Below, in pieces: positions 19,301 to 27,400 of a stretch of 45,251 nucleotides of DNA. Positions within the stretch are counted from its first letter, which is position 1. Each line of letters begins with the position of its first letter. The translations under genes were made by a program, and so were the position numbers. Origin of the DNA: JAGMES01 sp023128035 (GTDB lineage Bacteria > Bacillota > Halanaerobiia > DY22613); assembly GCA_030627905.1 (NCBI GenBank), contig DAOVRZ010000036.1:1-45251 (forward strand), read 5' to 3'. Under the pieces are notes generated by a model. It was not told the origin of the DNA and did no database searches. It worked only from the letters and a program-made list of their open reading frames with translations.

Positions 19301-20088
19301 AACTTCCTGAACTGACATTAGTGACTGACTATCGCAGACCAGACTCAATAAGTTTTGCTGGAGATGTTCAATCTTTTAAAATTGAGAAAGGAACTGCAGA
19401 TAAGTTAAATTATTTGAGTACTTATACTGGGACAACTTTATATATGGTATTAATGGCGGCGTATAATGTCTTATTTTTCCGCATGACAGGACAGACTGAT
19501 ATAATTGTTGGAACAGCTGTTGCAGGTCGTCCAAATGCTGATTTGGAAAATATTGTAGGAATGTTTGTTAACATGTTACCTTTACGCCATTATCCAACAG
19601 ATGATAAAACTTTTGAAGAATTTTTGCTAGAAGTACAGGAAAATACTTTGACTGCTTTTGAAAATCAAGATTATCCATTTGAGATGCTCATTGACAAGTT
19701 AAATCTGAATCGTGAGACCAATCGCAACCCAATTTTTAACACAGTATTTAATCTACAAAATTTCGATAATGCAGGGATTAAGGAGATTAATGTAGGTGAT
19801 ATAAGATTGGAGATTATGAACTTTGATCTGAAAATATCAAAATTTGATTTAGGTGTTTATGCATTTGAAACAGAAGAGGGGATCGAGTTAGTTGCGGAAT
19901 ACAGAATAGATTTATTCAAACCAGAAACGATTCAACGAATGATGCAGAGTTATATAGAGATTATACAGCAGATATCTGTAAATGAAAATATTAAGTTAGC
20001 AGATATTGATATTATGACAGAAGAAGAAAGAGAGATATTGCTAACAGAAGTAAGTTTAGAAGGATTGGATGGGGATTTAGACTTCTAG
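7372..20088 (+). CDS. NRPS1: acyl-AMP ligase-ACP-(C-A-PCP)x3-C
   Basis: Giant synthetase of 4238 residues that starts a lipopeptide. Residues 1-560 are an acyl-AMP ligase (SSGSTGDPKG near 165, WMPLTHDLGIIG), as in mycosubtilin-type initiation, followed by an ACP (GFNSL, Ser606). Then C1 (HHIITDG at 786), A1 (Asp1306), PCP1 (Ser1655), C2 (HHIISDG at 1834), A2 (Asp2347), PCP2 (Ser2693), C3 (2873), A3 (Asp3396), PCP3 (Ser3736) and a complete terminal C4 (HHIIADG at 3915). Specificity codes read by aligning to GrsA: A1 DAQDIGIVDK (Gln-like), A2 DGFFIGGVFK (Ile/Val-like), A3 DLTKIGEVGK (Asn). No epimerase or thioesterase is present. The protein ends after C4 and must hand over to NRPS2. ATG 7372 has GAGGAGG 7 nt upstream. 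Module calls are secure; substrates are predictions. Confidence 0.96.
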   Translation: MKFDLSEYDSLLDIFSNNKFIYKNGINFIYGKQKENFITYEKLYNKALCLLFHLQKRGFKSGDELIFQLEDIQDFVCTFWACIMGKIIPVPISVGRNEESKLKLTKIYDKLNNPYVITTENILANFYIIDEQIKENVILIDEIRDESRKGTIYPAKIDDIAFIQFSSGSTGDPKGVILTHKSILTTVNAMINGVVACNHDDVYLSWMPLTHDLGIIGWHITPIFATATQHLIPTNLFITNPRIWLEKVSEHKATLLVTPNFALNYYLKSHRSEVAKKWDLSSVRMLLIGAEPVSIKLCKEFSRTLNEFGWKDDVMRPAYGIAEATLGVTIASSGSLEGISLDRRNLLIDEKVQENNENDDNSVIFANIGKPMMGCNVRITNKNGKILKDNKMGYVEISGDNVTKGYYNDEILTKEAIKDGWLNTGDLGFMRNGELTLTGRAKDIIFVNGQNFYPHDIERVAQEIPGIELNKIAVCGVPGENNFEKIICFIISRKKAENFAKLAIQLKTHISNKMGIEIYKFIPVKNIPKTTSGKTQRYKLATHYLNGEFDSVIEELDNHFDLLESQRVIELPTNEGETKLVKICANILEINQLSITDNLLNVGFNSLKLGTLLAQIHMEFGVEMPISEIFQNTTIQQIANYIDGAEKSKYSLIENIENANGLYPASSAQTRIYAAALENEHIAYNQPYFMLIEGTLDSLRFANVLKKVIQRHESFRTSFKMINDELIQQIHSEVEFVFPIIEVSENEVDEQIDSFVQSFELSQTPLFRVNFLKIGDQKHIFMFDMHHIITDGWSIGQFADEVNQLYRGNELPELQIQYKDFTAWQSKFFETEFYRSQEKYWLDTFADEIPILNLPTDRRRPEIMSFNGDRYKFRINEELTCKLNELAVQQNATLYMILNSFFCVLMAKYSGQEDFISGVAVSGRQHPSLQNLIGMFVNILAVRNTPKGEKKFTEFLIEMKENLLKAYENQDYQFDMLVNKLGLQRSFDRNPLVDVVFVLQNTGQREILLDNLRFTPYEYSKKASVYDITLNAFEIDDYIQFDCEYCTDIFDKKTIKKIARYFTTLIENITNDPEQKNSDIQILSKDEKQQILFGFNDTKIEYPNNKTINQLFEESVQRFPDQIAVSYVSEDSSEAHLTYNKLNQMANQLGKLLREKGVKADQIVGIMVGRSVEMIVGILGILKAGGAYLSIDPEYPVSRSKFILENSKTTILLTQSEFMDIFKFNGEFINLNDDELYSGISTNLESNITSDDLAYVLYTSGSTGNPKGVMIEHKSVCNLVTALDKNIYEYYSSPLKIVLLASYVFDASVQQIFASLLLGHKLFIVPEDVRKDGERLVEYYRTNSIDISDGTPAHLDLISKSIDKPVNALPVKHFIIGGEAMYARTVVDFIDKFIDYRPNITNIYGPAECCVDTTAYLVKLERLHEAPVVPIGTPLANSEVYILGRNQEVLPSGAVGEIYIAGERLARGYFDNFELTEERFVQHLLLSDRKMYRTGDLGRMLPDGIIEFVGRIDYQVKIRGFRIELGEIEAKLLKHESVTKAIVIDRETTEGNKYLCAYIVSACEISVAEIKEYLASELPEYMIPAYFVQVAEIPLTINGKIDRKSFPEPVGVIKDIDIVAPENEVEEKLVEIWCKILDAERIGTMDNFFELGGHSLNATLLVSKVNKLFGIKLPLRKIFTNPTIKEQAKVIEGLEKKKQLTIEKIPIREYYPVSSAQKRLFLLKEFGEQNMSYNAPDIRIIEGELDLERLTQAFNVLLKRHDAFRTSFTVIDGEVVQKIAEDVEFAIPSYEVQTDDFNTVLEQFIRPFDLSQAPLLRVEIIKFNDQHLFMFDIHHIISDGLSMEILYRELKQLYEGIELAQMKLQYKDFAVWQNKLLKSNEMKKHQNYWLDRFEGEIPVLDLPIDYLRPVIQSFDGDDIRFSLDREMSRKLKDLAIQKNTTLFMILLAAFNVLLAKQTNQEDIIIGSPIVGRRNADLSNIIGMFVNTLAFRNYPTFEKIFTHFLEEVKENTLSAFEHQDYQFEMLVEKLDLTRDLSRNPLFDVVFTLQNTHPREISIECAKLSPYQLKHRITKFDMTLNAFEAENKINFVLEYATKLFKHETIEMISTRFLKILRTIAENPELKIVDIEIISEKEKNQILFEWNNTSTDYPKSKTLAELFEEQVERDPDQIALVFREGKMTYQILNEKANQLAAKLRTKGVAADKIVGMLVEPSIEMLIGILGILKAGGAYLPIDPEYPKSRIEYILQDSETDLIMIQNHLSDLLYSFEGELINLEDDGLYTGDVSNFNNIASSDSLAYVMYTSGTTGKPKGNLTMHYNISRVVKNTNYIEFTPDDRVLQLSNYCFDGSTFNIFGALLNGSTLVGINKEEILDPMKLGEFIRINKITVFFITAAMFNTLVDTNIDCFTNMRRIIFGGERGSAQHVSKALQYLGKDRLLNGYGPTESTVFAVVHKVNELDKKADNVLIGQPISNTQVYIVDQNNRLQPIGVVGELCISGDGLARGYLNQTELSAEKFVINPFVEGTRMYRTGDLARWLPNGVIQFIGRKDNQVKIRGFRIELEEIEFQLLQHNSINEAIVIARDENVGNSKYLTAYIVTDEELSSAKIRKFLSKELPQYMIPTYLILLDRLPLTPNGKVDRRALPIPEEGLMSGVEYVAPSNDIEIRLVNIWKDVLGVQKVGLLDNFFDLGGHSLKATMLVSKVHKEFQTELQLKEIFNKPTVKELAEVITATDKKQYSTITPINEQEYYPTSSAQKRLLVIDQLANNSITYNMPLISTIKGNLDKAKLTSAFQALIQRHESLRTSFTIIDGESMQKIHQKVNFTLSYQESEEDKLNQIVDKFVKPFDLTKTPLLRAGLVNYKKDCYLFMVDMHHIISDGVSTEIIFKDLFALYDDEELPALRIQYKDFANWQNEFLQSDKVKKQEEFWMKQFEDNIPVLNLPIDYSRPSVMTFEGDSIINILDEKMSDSLRTLATENDVTLYMLLLTVYNILLAKYANQKDIIIGTPIAGRRHADIENIIGMFVNSLALRNYINYERSFTEFLSEVKENTLQAFENQDYQFEMLVDKLNLERDTGRNPLFNVMFAFQNANDMSIYGSNLKYQSSGGELKFSIYNDYKYQIAKFDLLLVAFEADGKINFKWDYSTVLYKKETIEQIAEHFIHILEEICKTPEKRLEKIQMISAEEREEFLYTFNKTRVEYPKEKVIHELFREQVYRTPDHYAVTFGDDKLTYSELNEKSNQLAHVLKCKGVVPDKIVGIMVDRSLEMLIGILGILKAGGAYLPIDPDYPENRIKYILDDSDVEIVLSQKNLMNQLSFTGELIDINDGELYKGISTDLEVINGPKDLAYIIYTSGSTGNPKGVMVEHRGVINYITWASKMYLDEERCDFPLYSSLSFDLTVTSIYVPLLSGNTIVVQDDKELLISKIIKEDRVQIIKLTPAHLKVIKEIEVSNTNLKRMIVGGEALTVELAADIHHKFAGKVEIYNEYGPTETVVGCMIHKFDPDQDTNITVPIGTPADNVQIYLLDQKHHLVAEGVTGEIYISGDGVARGYINKPELVAQRFMLNPFMPGEKMYKTGDLGRRLPNGKIEFLGRIDNQVKIRGYRIELGEIESHLLKSKAIDEAIVIARNSGDDTYLTSYIVQNDQNYSVQDIKEDLNAKLPEYMIPTYFIQMDRLPLTPNGKIDKKALPNPEISNTGENTGNPRNELEEKLIEIWKKVLGRDELGIYDNFFELGGHSLKATQLLARIFRDMNIELSLLEIFNKPTIAELAEIMQVTETSIYSSIEPVEEREYYPLSSAQKRIYIMSRYGDVGTTYNMPMIMTMYGHCDYDRFVEAWETIVERHETFRTSFEIINKDPVQIIHQDSEFSVGYREANEKEIDGLIKEFIRSFDLSKAPLLRVQIVKVDDRYLILFDTHHIIADGLSFETIFKEVFELYQGEDLPDLRIQYKDFAVWQNELLDSGELTDQEDYWLNQLSGQLPELTLVTDYRRPDSISFAGDVQSFKIEKGTADKLNYLSTYTGTTLYMVLMAAYNVLFFRMTGQTDIIVGTAVAGRPNADLENIVGMFVNMLPLRHYPTDDKTFEEFLLEVQENTLTAFENQDYPFEMLIDKLNLNRETNRNPIFNTVFNLQNFDNAGIKEINVGDIRLEIMNFDLKISKFDLGVYAFETEEGIELVAEYRIDLFKPETIQRMMQSYIEIIQQISVNENIKLADIDIMTEEEREILLTEVSLEGLDGDLDF

Positions 20089-20105
20089 AATAGAGGAGGA
20101 TGATT

Positions 20106-21410
20106 ATGTCTTTAAATGCAAATGTAACAGGTGGTCTTGAGCAACAAGTTGATAAGAAAATGGAATTCAAAATTCGAAAAAATATGTTGTTAATGGTATG
20201 TGGTAAATTAGTATCCCAATTTGGATCAATTATATATGGTTTCGCTCTTGGTTTATATGTGTTAAAAGCAACAGGCTCTGGCCTGGGCTTTGCTGGAACT
20301 TTAGTATGTAGTTTGTTACCAGGTATAATTTTAGGGCCTTTCGCTGGAGTAATTGCAGATCGTTTCAATCGTAAGCGAATGGTTGTTATAATGGACTTTT
20401 TGAGTGGTCTAGTTGTTTTTGGATTATATGTATTAACTGTTAAGTATGGATTAAAGTTACCATATATCTATACAGCTTCGATTTTACTTTCGATTTGTAG
20501 TACATTTTTTAATGTGTCTTTAGATTCAAGTATTCCAAATATTGTTGATGATAAAAGATTGATGCGGATGAATTCTCTAAATCAAAGTGTTTCATCAATT
20601 ACTCAGATTACAGGGCCAATGTTAGGTGGTTTAGTCTATGGGTTAGTTGATGTAAAAGTATTTTTATTGGTTAACGCACTATCTTTTATTATTTCAGCAT
20701 TTTCTGAACTCTTTATTGATTTTAGACTTACTGCTAAGAGTATTATAAAAGTTGATGGGAATTTAACAGTAAAAAAAGTTTTTAGTGAAATGAAAGATGG
20801 AGTGTTATACATGAAATCTGACGAGGCAATGTGGATGGTAATGATTTTTGCATTATTTATAAATTTTTTCACAAATATTGCTTTTGGAATTCCATTGCCA
20901 TATATAATTAATGAAGTTTTACATTTTTCACCTTGGCAATATGGATGTATCACAAGTGCATATCCTATAGGTATATTAGTAGGTGCTTTGTTGCTCTCAG
21001 TATTACCAGAATTTAAGAAAAAGTTTAAGGTTATGCTGGTATGTTTGTTAATCACATCTACTTGTGTATTTTGTATAGGTATCCCAGGGGTTCCGATGCT
21101 TGATTTCTTGGGAAAACTTCCGTTTTTCATTTTTTATATAGTTGTAATCCTTATTATGGGAGCTAATAGTTCTATTTTCAATATTCCACTTTTTACTTTG
21201 TTACAGAGGACAGTTCCAGACGAGTATCGTGGTAGAGTTTTTGGAATAATTCAAACATTTATAATGGCGCTTACTCCAGTCAGTTTTATTTTAGCAGGTT
21301 ATCTTATTGACCGGGTTCCAGCATACTCAATTCCAATTGCAGCCGGTATTATGTTGTTTATTTTTGTAATTAAATCATTTGCATCAAATGAGAGCCTTAA
21401 GAAGATATAA
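20106..21410 (+). CDS. MFS transporter, probable product exporter
   Basis: Integral membrane protein of about 434 residues with some 12 hydrophobic segments after a polar start. Motif A of the major facilitator family is seen in the first loop (GVIADRFNRKRM, about 80-92), and the sequence resembles the MFS_3/EntS and macrolide-efflux group. Near the end, PDEYRGRVFGIIQ is a typical second motif. ATG 20106 is preferred, 6 nt after GGAGG; the ATG at 20100 overlaps the Shine-Dalgarno. Lying between NRPS1 and NRPS2, it most likely exports the finished lipopeptide and gives self-protection. It is the only transporter in the window. Confidence 0.9.
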   Translation: MSLNANVTGGLEQQVDKKMEFKIRKNMLLMVCGKLVSQFGSIIYGFALGLYVLKATGSGLGFAGTLVCSLLPGIILGPFAGVIADRFNRKRMVVIMDFLSGLVVFGLYVLTVKYGLKLPYIYTASILLSICSTFFNVSLDSSIPNIVDDKRLMRMNSLNQSVSSITQITGPMLGGLVYGLVDVKVFLLVNALSFIISAFSELFIDFRLTAKSIIKVDGNLTVKKVFSEMKDGVLYMKSDEAMWMVMIFALFINFFTNIAFGIPLPYIINEVLHFSPWQYGCITSAYPIGILVGALLLSVLPEFKKKFKVMLVCLLITSTCVFCIGIPGVPMLDFLGKLPFFIFYIVVILIMGANSSIFNIPLFTLLQRTVPDEYRGRVFGIIQTFIMALTPVSFILAGYLIDRVPAYSIPIAAGIMLFIFVIKSFASNESLKKI

Positions 21411-21423
21411 TTTGAAAAAGAAT

Positions 21424-21471
21424 AGAGTTACTCCTAGTCATACTTAAGGAGTGATTCTCTTCTCTTTTCTA
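21424..21471 (+). terminator. Hairpin between exporter and NRPS2, possible attenuator
   Basis: TTACTCCT pairs with AGGAGTGA (21428-21435 with 21447-21454, one G-T pair), extended by AGAG/CTCT with a TT bulge, followed by a T/C-rich tract. It is the longest spacer (86 nt) in the operon. The T-tract is interrupted, so it may be a weak terminator or processing site rather than a full stop. Confidence 0.4.
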
Positions 21472-21496
21472 TAAAGAAGAATAGGGGGGATAAATA

Positions 21497-24400
21497 GTGA
21501 AAGATATAAATGAACTAGGGAAACTATCTGACTTACAAAAACAAGATGAACAATTTTGGTTAAATAAATTTTCTGGTGAATTGACTGAAACAACATTACC
21601 TTTTGATTACAAGCGGAATCAAAGAGAATTTTCTTATCAAAAGGAAATATATTATTTTTCGATTAAAGCAGAGTTAAGCACCAAGTTAAGTAAAATAAGT
21701 AAAAATATTGACACTTTATTATTTACAATTTTAATGGCAGGCTTAAAAATATGTATAAGTAAGTATACTAAAAATAATGACATTACTATAGGAACGACCA
21801 TTCATAAGAAAAATGAAAAAATCAAATATATAAATACAATTTTGCCGATTCGAGATTTTGTTGATTCAAATATATCAGTTAAAGAATTTATTGTATTAGT
21901 GAAAACCAGTATCGCTGAAGCTTATCAACATCAAAAATATTCGTTTAGTAAACTTTTGTCTAAATTATCTTTTACTAATAATGCACTATTTAATATTACA
22001 CTCCTGTTAGAAAATATAAATGATATTGATCATATAGATGGACTAGATAATGGTCTTCTAATTATTTTTCAAAAAGAAGGAACAGAAATTACTGGAAGGA
22101 TTGAATATAACGCCTATCATTATAAACAGACGACTATCCGAAGATTTTCAGAACATCTAATCACAACTCTTAGTCAGATGCTAGATAATTCACAGCAGAA
22201 AATTTCTGAGATTAGTATGTTAACTACAAAAGAAAGAGATATGATACTGTATGAATTTAACGATACAAAACAGGCATATCCAAAGCATCTTACAATTTCT
22301 GAAATATTTGAAGAACAGGTAGAAGTGACTCCAGATAAGATTGCAATTATCTTTGGTGGGAAAGAGATGACATATTGGGAGTTAAATAATAAATCTAATC
22401 AACTGGCTAGAGTTTTGCGTAATCAGGGGGTTGGCTTTGAAAATATTGTAGGAATGATAGTAGAACGTTCAATAGAGATGATAGTTGGAATTTTGGGTAT
22501 TTTAAAAGCTGGGGGAGCGTACCTACCAATTGAACCAGAATATCCAGAAAATAGAATAGAGTTTATGCTTGAAGATGCAGATGTTCAGCTAATCTTAGGA
22601 CAGAAGAAGTTTTTTGATATTATCTCAACTTATACTGGTGAATGGATAGATTTATTTGACGAAGAATTATATACCGAAGATGTTACTAATTTGCCTGCTC
22701 TTAGCAAAGCAGATAATCTAGCTTATGTTATTTATACTTCAGGAACTACTGGTAAACCTAAGGGTAACTTGACAATGCATTACAATATCAGTCGGGTTGT
22801 AAAAAACACTAATTATATAGAAATTATAACAACAGACCGTGTATTGCAGTTATCTAACTATGCCTTTGATGGGTCTACATTTGATATTTATGCAGCCTTG
22901 TTGAATGGGGCTACACTTGTCTTGATCAGAAAAGAAGAAATTTTTGATCCGAAAAGACTGACAGAGTTTATTCAAAACTCTGGAGTAACTTTATTTTTTA
23001 TTACTACTGCTCTATTTCATATTTTAGTAGATAATAATCTTGAATGTTTTAGATCAGTTCGAAAAGTGTTAGTTGGTGGTGAGGTCTTATCCATACAGCA
23101 TGCTAAAAAAGCATTGGAATATCTGGGGAAAGATAAACTAATTAATGGTTATGGTCCCACTGAGAGTACAGTTTTTGCGACTTATTATCCGATTAATGAA
23201 ATTTCAGAAGAAGATGATACTGTTCCGATAGGGAAACCTTTAGCAAATACGCAAGTATATATCATTGATGAAAGTAATCATCTCCAACCAATTGGAGGAG
23301 TTGGAGAGTTATGTATATCTGGTGATGGGCTGGCACGGGGGTATTTGAATCAATCAGATTTAACAAAAAATAAATTTGTAGATAATCCTTTTGTCCCAGG
23401 TAGTAAGATGTATCGTAGTGGTGATTTAGCAAGATGGAATGCAGATGGACAGATAGAATTTGTCGGTCGGGTTGATCATCAGGTCAAGATCAGAGGGTAT
23501 CGAATTGAATTAAGTGCGATTGAAGCAAAGTTAAAAAAGCATCATTCAATTAATGATGCATTAGTAATCGCAAGAGAAGATCAACTTGGGATTAGTAGAT
23601 ATCTTTGTGCATATATCGTGACAAATAATAAAGTTTCCGTCTCTGAAATAAAAAAATATCTACTGAGAGATTTGCCAAACTATATGCTTCCTGCTCATTT
23701 TGTAGTTTTAGAGCGGATGCCGTTAAATTTAAATGGTAAAATAGATCATCGTGCTTTACCAGAACCAAAAGAAAAAATAAATGAAGAACATAATTATGTT
23801 GCTCCAACGAATGATCTGGAAAAAAGAATGACAGAAATATGGTCAACATTATTGGAAAATTCAAAGATAGGGATATATGATGATTTCTTTGAATTAGGTG
23901 GTCATTCTTTAACAGCAGTTACACTTGCATATCAGATACATAAAGAGTTTAATGTTGAAGTAAATTTAGATGATATTTTCCGTGCTCCGACAGTTAAAGA
24001 GCTTAGTGAACTGATTACAAATGCAGAAAAGGCTCAATTTAAAAATATTGAACCGATAGAGGAGAGAGACTACTATAAAGTTTCATCAGCCCAGAAACGT
24101 TTACTATTAATTAATCATCTTTCCTTAGAAAGTATTTCTTACAATATGCCTTTAGCAATAAGCTTAGAAGGAAAACTAGATAAAGAAAAATTTATAGAAA
24201 CATTTTATCAACTAATAAAGCGGCATGAATCTTTACGTACTTCTTTCGATTTTGTAGAGGGAGAACCTGTACAATTAATTCATAAAGATGTTGATTTTAA
24301 TATTCCAATTCGAAAAGCTGAAAGAGAAGAATTACAAGAAATTATTCAAGAATTTATTAGACCATTTGATTTACGCAAAGCACCGCTATTAAGAGCTGAA

Positions 24401-27400
24401 ATCATACAATACGCTGAAAATAAGTATTTACTTATAGTAGATATGCATCATATAATATCTGATGGTGTTTCGATGGGGATTTTATTTAAGGAGCTTCATG
24501 CCCTTTATATGGGTGAAGTGTTACCAGAATTACGAATTCAGTACAAGGATTTCGCTGCCTGGCAGAATGAATATCTACAATCAGAAGAGATTACAGAACA
24601 AGAAGAGTATTGGTTGAACAAATTAGCTGGTGAACTTCCTATACTTGAACTGCCTACAGATTATCAAAGATCATCAGAGATTAACTTTGAAGGTGATACA
24701 GTTCAGTTCATCTTAGATCAGGAACTTTCTGAAAAAGTTAAAAATTTGGCGACTACAAAAGGTACAACATTATTTATGACATTATTAGCAGCTTTCAATC
24801 TGTTAATGGCAAAATACACAGGTCAGGAAGATCTAATTGTTGGAATCCCGGTAGCTGGAAGAAAACATGCTGATTTAGAAAATATTATTGGAATGTTTGT
24901 AAATACACTAGCACTTAGAAATCAACCCGTAGGAGATAAAACTTTTGTAGAGTTTTTAGAAGAGATCAAAAAAAATGCTTTAGAAGCTTATGCAAATCAA
25001 GACTATCAATTCGAAATGCTAATTGGCAAATTAAACATTGATCGTAATACCAGTAGAAACCCTTTGTTTGATGTAATGTTTGTACTTCAAAATATAAATG
25101 AACTCTCTGTCTATGAAAATCAGTTTTCTTCAGAAGATCAACTAAAAACTTCAATGTATGATTACGAATATAAAATATCCAAGTTTGACATATTATTGAT
25201 TGGATATGAGAAAGAACAGAGAATTAACTTTAGGTTGGATTATCGTACAACATTGTTCAAAAAAGATACTATTGAAAAGATGGCAAGATATTTTGTAAAT
25301 ATTCTTCAAGAAATTGTACAAGAATCAGAGATTAGAATTGAAGCGATTCAAATGATTTCTCTAGAAGAAAGAGATAGATTGATTTATGAATTTAATGATA
25401 CAAGAGTAGAATATTCAAATGATAAGGTTATTCATCAACTTTTTGAAGAACAAGTGAAAAAGTCTCCGACTGAGGTGGTACTGACATTTGGCGAAGAAGA
25501 TTTAACTTATTTTGAATTAAATGAGAAAGCAAATCAGTTAGCACGTTTCTTACGTTCAAAAGGTGTTGGATCAGATACTATAATCGGAGTGATGGTTGAA
25601 CGTTCATTTGAGATGATAGTTGGAGTGTTAGGAATTTTAAAGGCAGGAGGGGCTTATCTGCCAATTGATTCCAAGTATCCAGAAAATCGAATCAAGTATA
25701 TGCTAAATGATTGCAATGTAAAGCTACTTTTGAGTTGCGCGAGCGCGCATCATTTATTGAGTCAATTTTCATTTTTTGCTGAAATGATCGACATTAATGA
25801 TAGAAATTTATACACTGGTGACGGAAGTGATCTCGAATTAATTAATCATGTTAATGATCTAGCCTATATAATCTATACTTCTGGATCAACGGGTAATCCT
25901 AAAGGGGTTATGTTAGAACATCGTGGAGTTGTAAATTATATCACCTGGGCCAAAAAAGTTTACCTAAAAGGTGAAAGGTTTAAATTCCCTCTTTATTCAT
26001 CACTTTCATTTGATTTAACAGTAACATCAATCTTTGTACCTTTACTCTCAGGAAGTAGGATTATAGTCTATGGCTATGATGAAAAAGAATTATTAATCTC
26101 TAAAATTATCAAAGAAAATAAAGTTCAGATTATAAAGCTAACCCCTGCACATCTCAAAGTGATAAGAGATTTAGATTTAAGTAATTCTAAGATTAAGCGA
26201 TTAATTGTGGGTGGAGAGCAGTTAACTGTAAAATTAGCTAGAGAAATAGATGAAAAGTTTGCTGGAAATATCGAAATATTTAATGAGTATGGACCAACAG
26301 AGACAGTAGTAGGGTGTATGATTTATAAATATGATCGAGAGCGAGATCAAGGAATATCAGTACCGATAGGAACTCCAGCAGATAATGTGCAAATTTATCT
26401 TTTGGATGAGAGATTAAAGCCAGTTGCAGAAGGAATCACAGGTCAAATTTATATATCTGGTGATGGAGTAGCAAGAGGATATTTCAATCGCACGGATCTA
26501 ACAAAAGATAGATTTGTGGACAATCCATTTATTGCAGGAAAGAGGATGTACAAGACCGGGGATTTAGCACGAAAACTTCCAGATGGTAATATAGAATTTT
26601 TGAGTCGGATAGATAAGCAAGTTAAAATACGGGGCTATAGGATCGAATTAGAAGAGATTGAAAAACAATTACAGAATTATTCAGAAATCAGTACAGGTAT
26701 TGTTGTATCCAAAGAAGATGAAAATGGAGAATCCTATCTTTGTGTTTTTTATGTTAGTGATATAGAAATTTCGATCTCTGATTTACGAAAATATCTTGCA
26801 GATCGTCTACCTGAATACATGGTTCCAACACATTTTATCCAACTTGACGAGATTCCATTGACCATCAACGGCAAGATTGATCAAAAAGTATTGCCTGAAC
26901 CGGGTAAAAAATATATTACAGTTGAAATAGAAAAACCAAGAGATATAGTAGAAGAAAAACTTTTAAAGATATGGCAAGATGTTTTGTTAGTTGATAAAAT
27001 CAGTATTTACGATAATTTTTTTGAGTTAGGTGGTCATTCATTAAAAGCAACTCAATTATTAGCAAGAATTTATAAAGATCTAAATGTTGAACTTTCATTA
27101 ATGGATGTCTTTGAATATACATCAATTGCAACTCTTGCGGAAGTGATTAAAGATAGAGATATGAGTATGTTTATTGAGATTGATCCTGTTGAGGAAAGAG
27201 AGTATTATCCAGTTTCGTCAGCACAAAAACGATTGCTAATTATTGATCAACTTGCTGTAAATAGTATTTCTTATAATATGCCTTTGATGATCAAAATTGA
27301 AGGTGAACTGAATCAAGATCGTTTTGTAAATTCAATAAATAAATTGATAGATCGACATGAATCTTTGAGAACATCATTTGGCTTTTTTGAAGATAAACCA

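Noticed and set aside
20636..21130. Minus-strand open frame opposite the MFS gene
   Set aside because: Its product is low-complexity and unlike known proteins, and the + strand protein has clear MFS motifs.
21497..22230. Frameshift or pseudogene at the start of NRPS2
   Set aside because: The half C domain is in one intact frame with its own start and ribosome binding site, and the missing lobe is not found in any frame of the 86-nt spacer.
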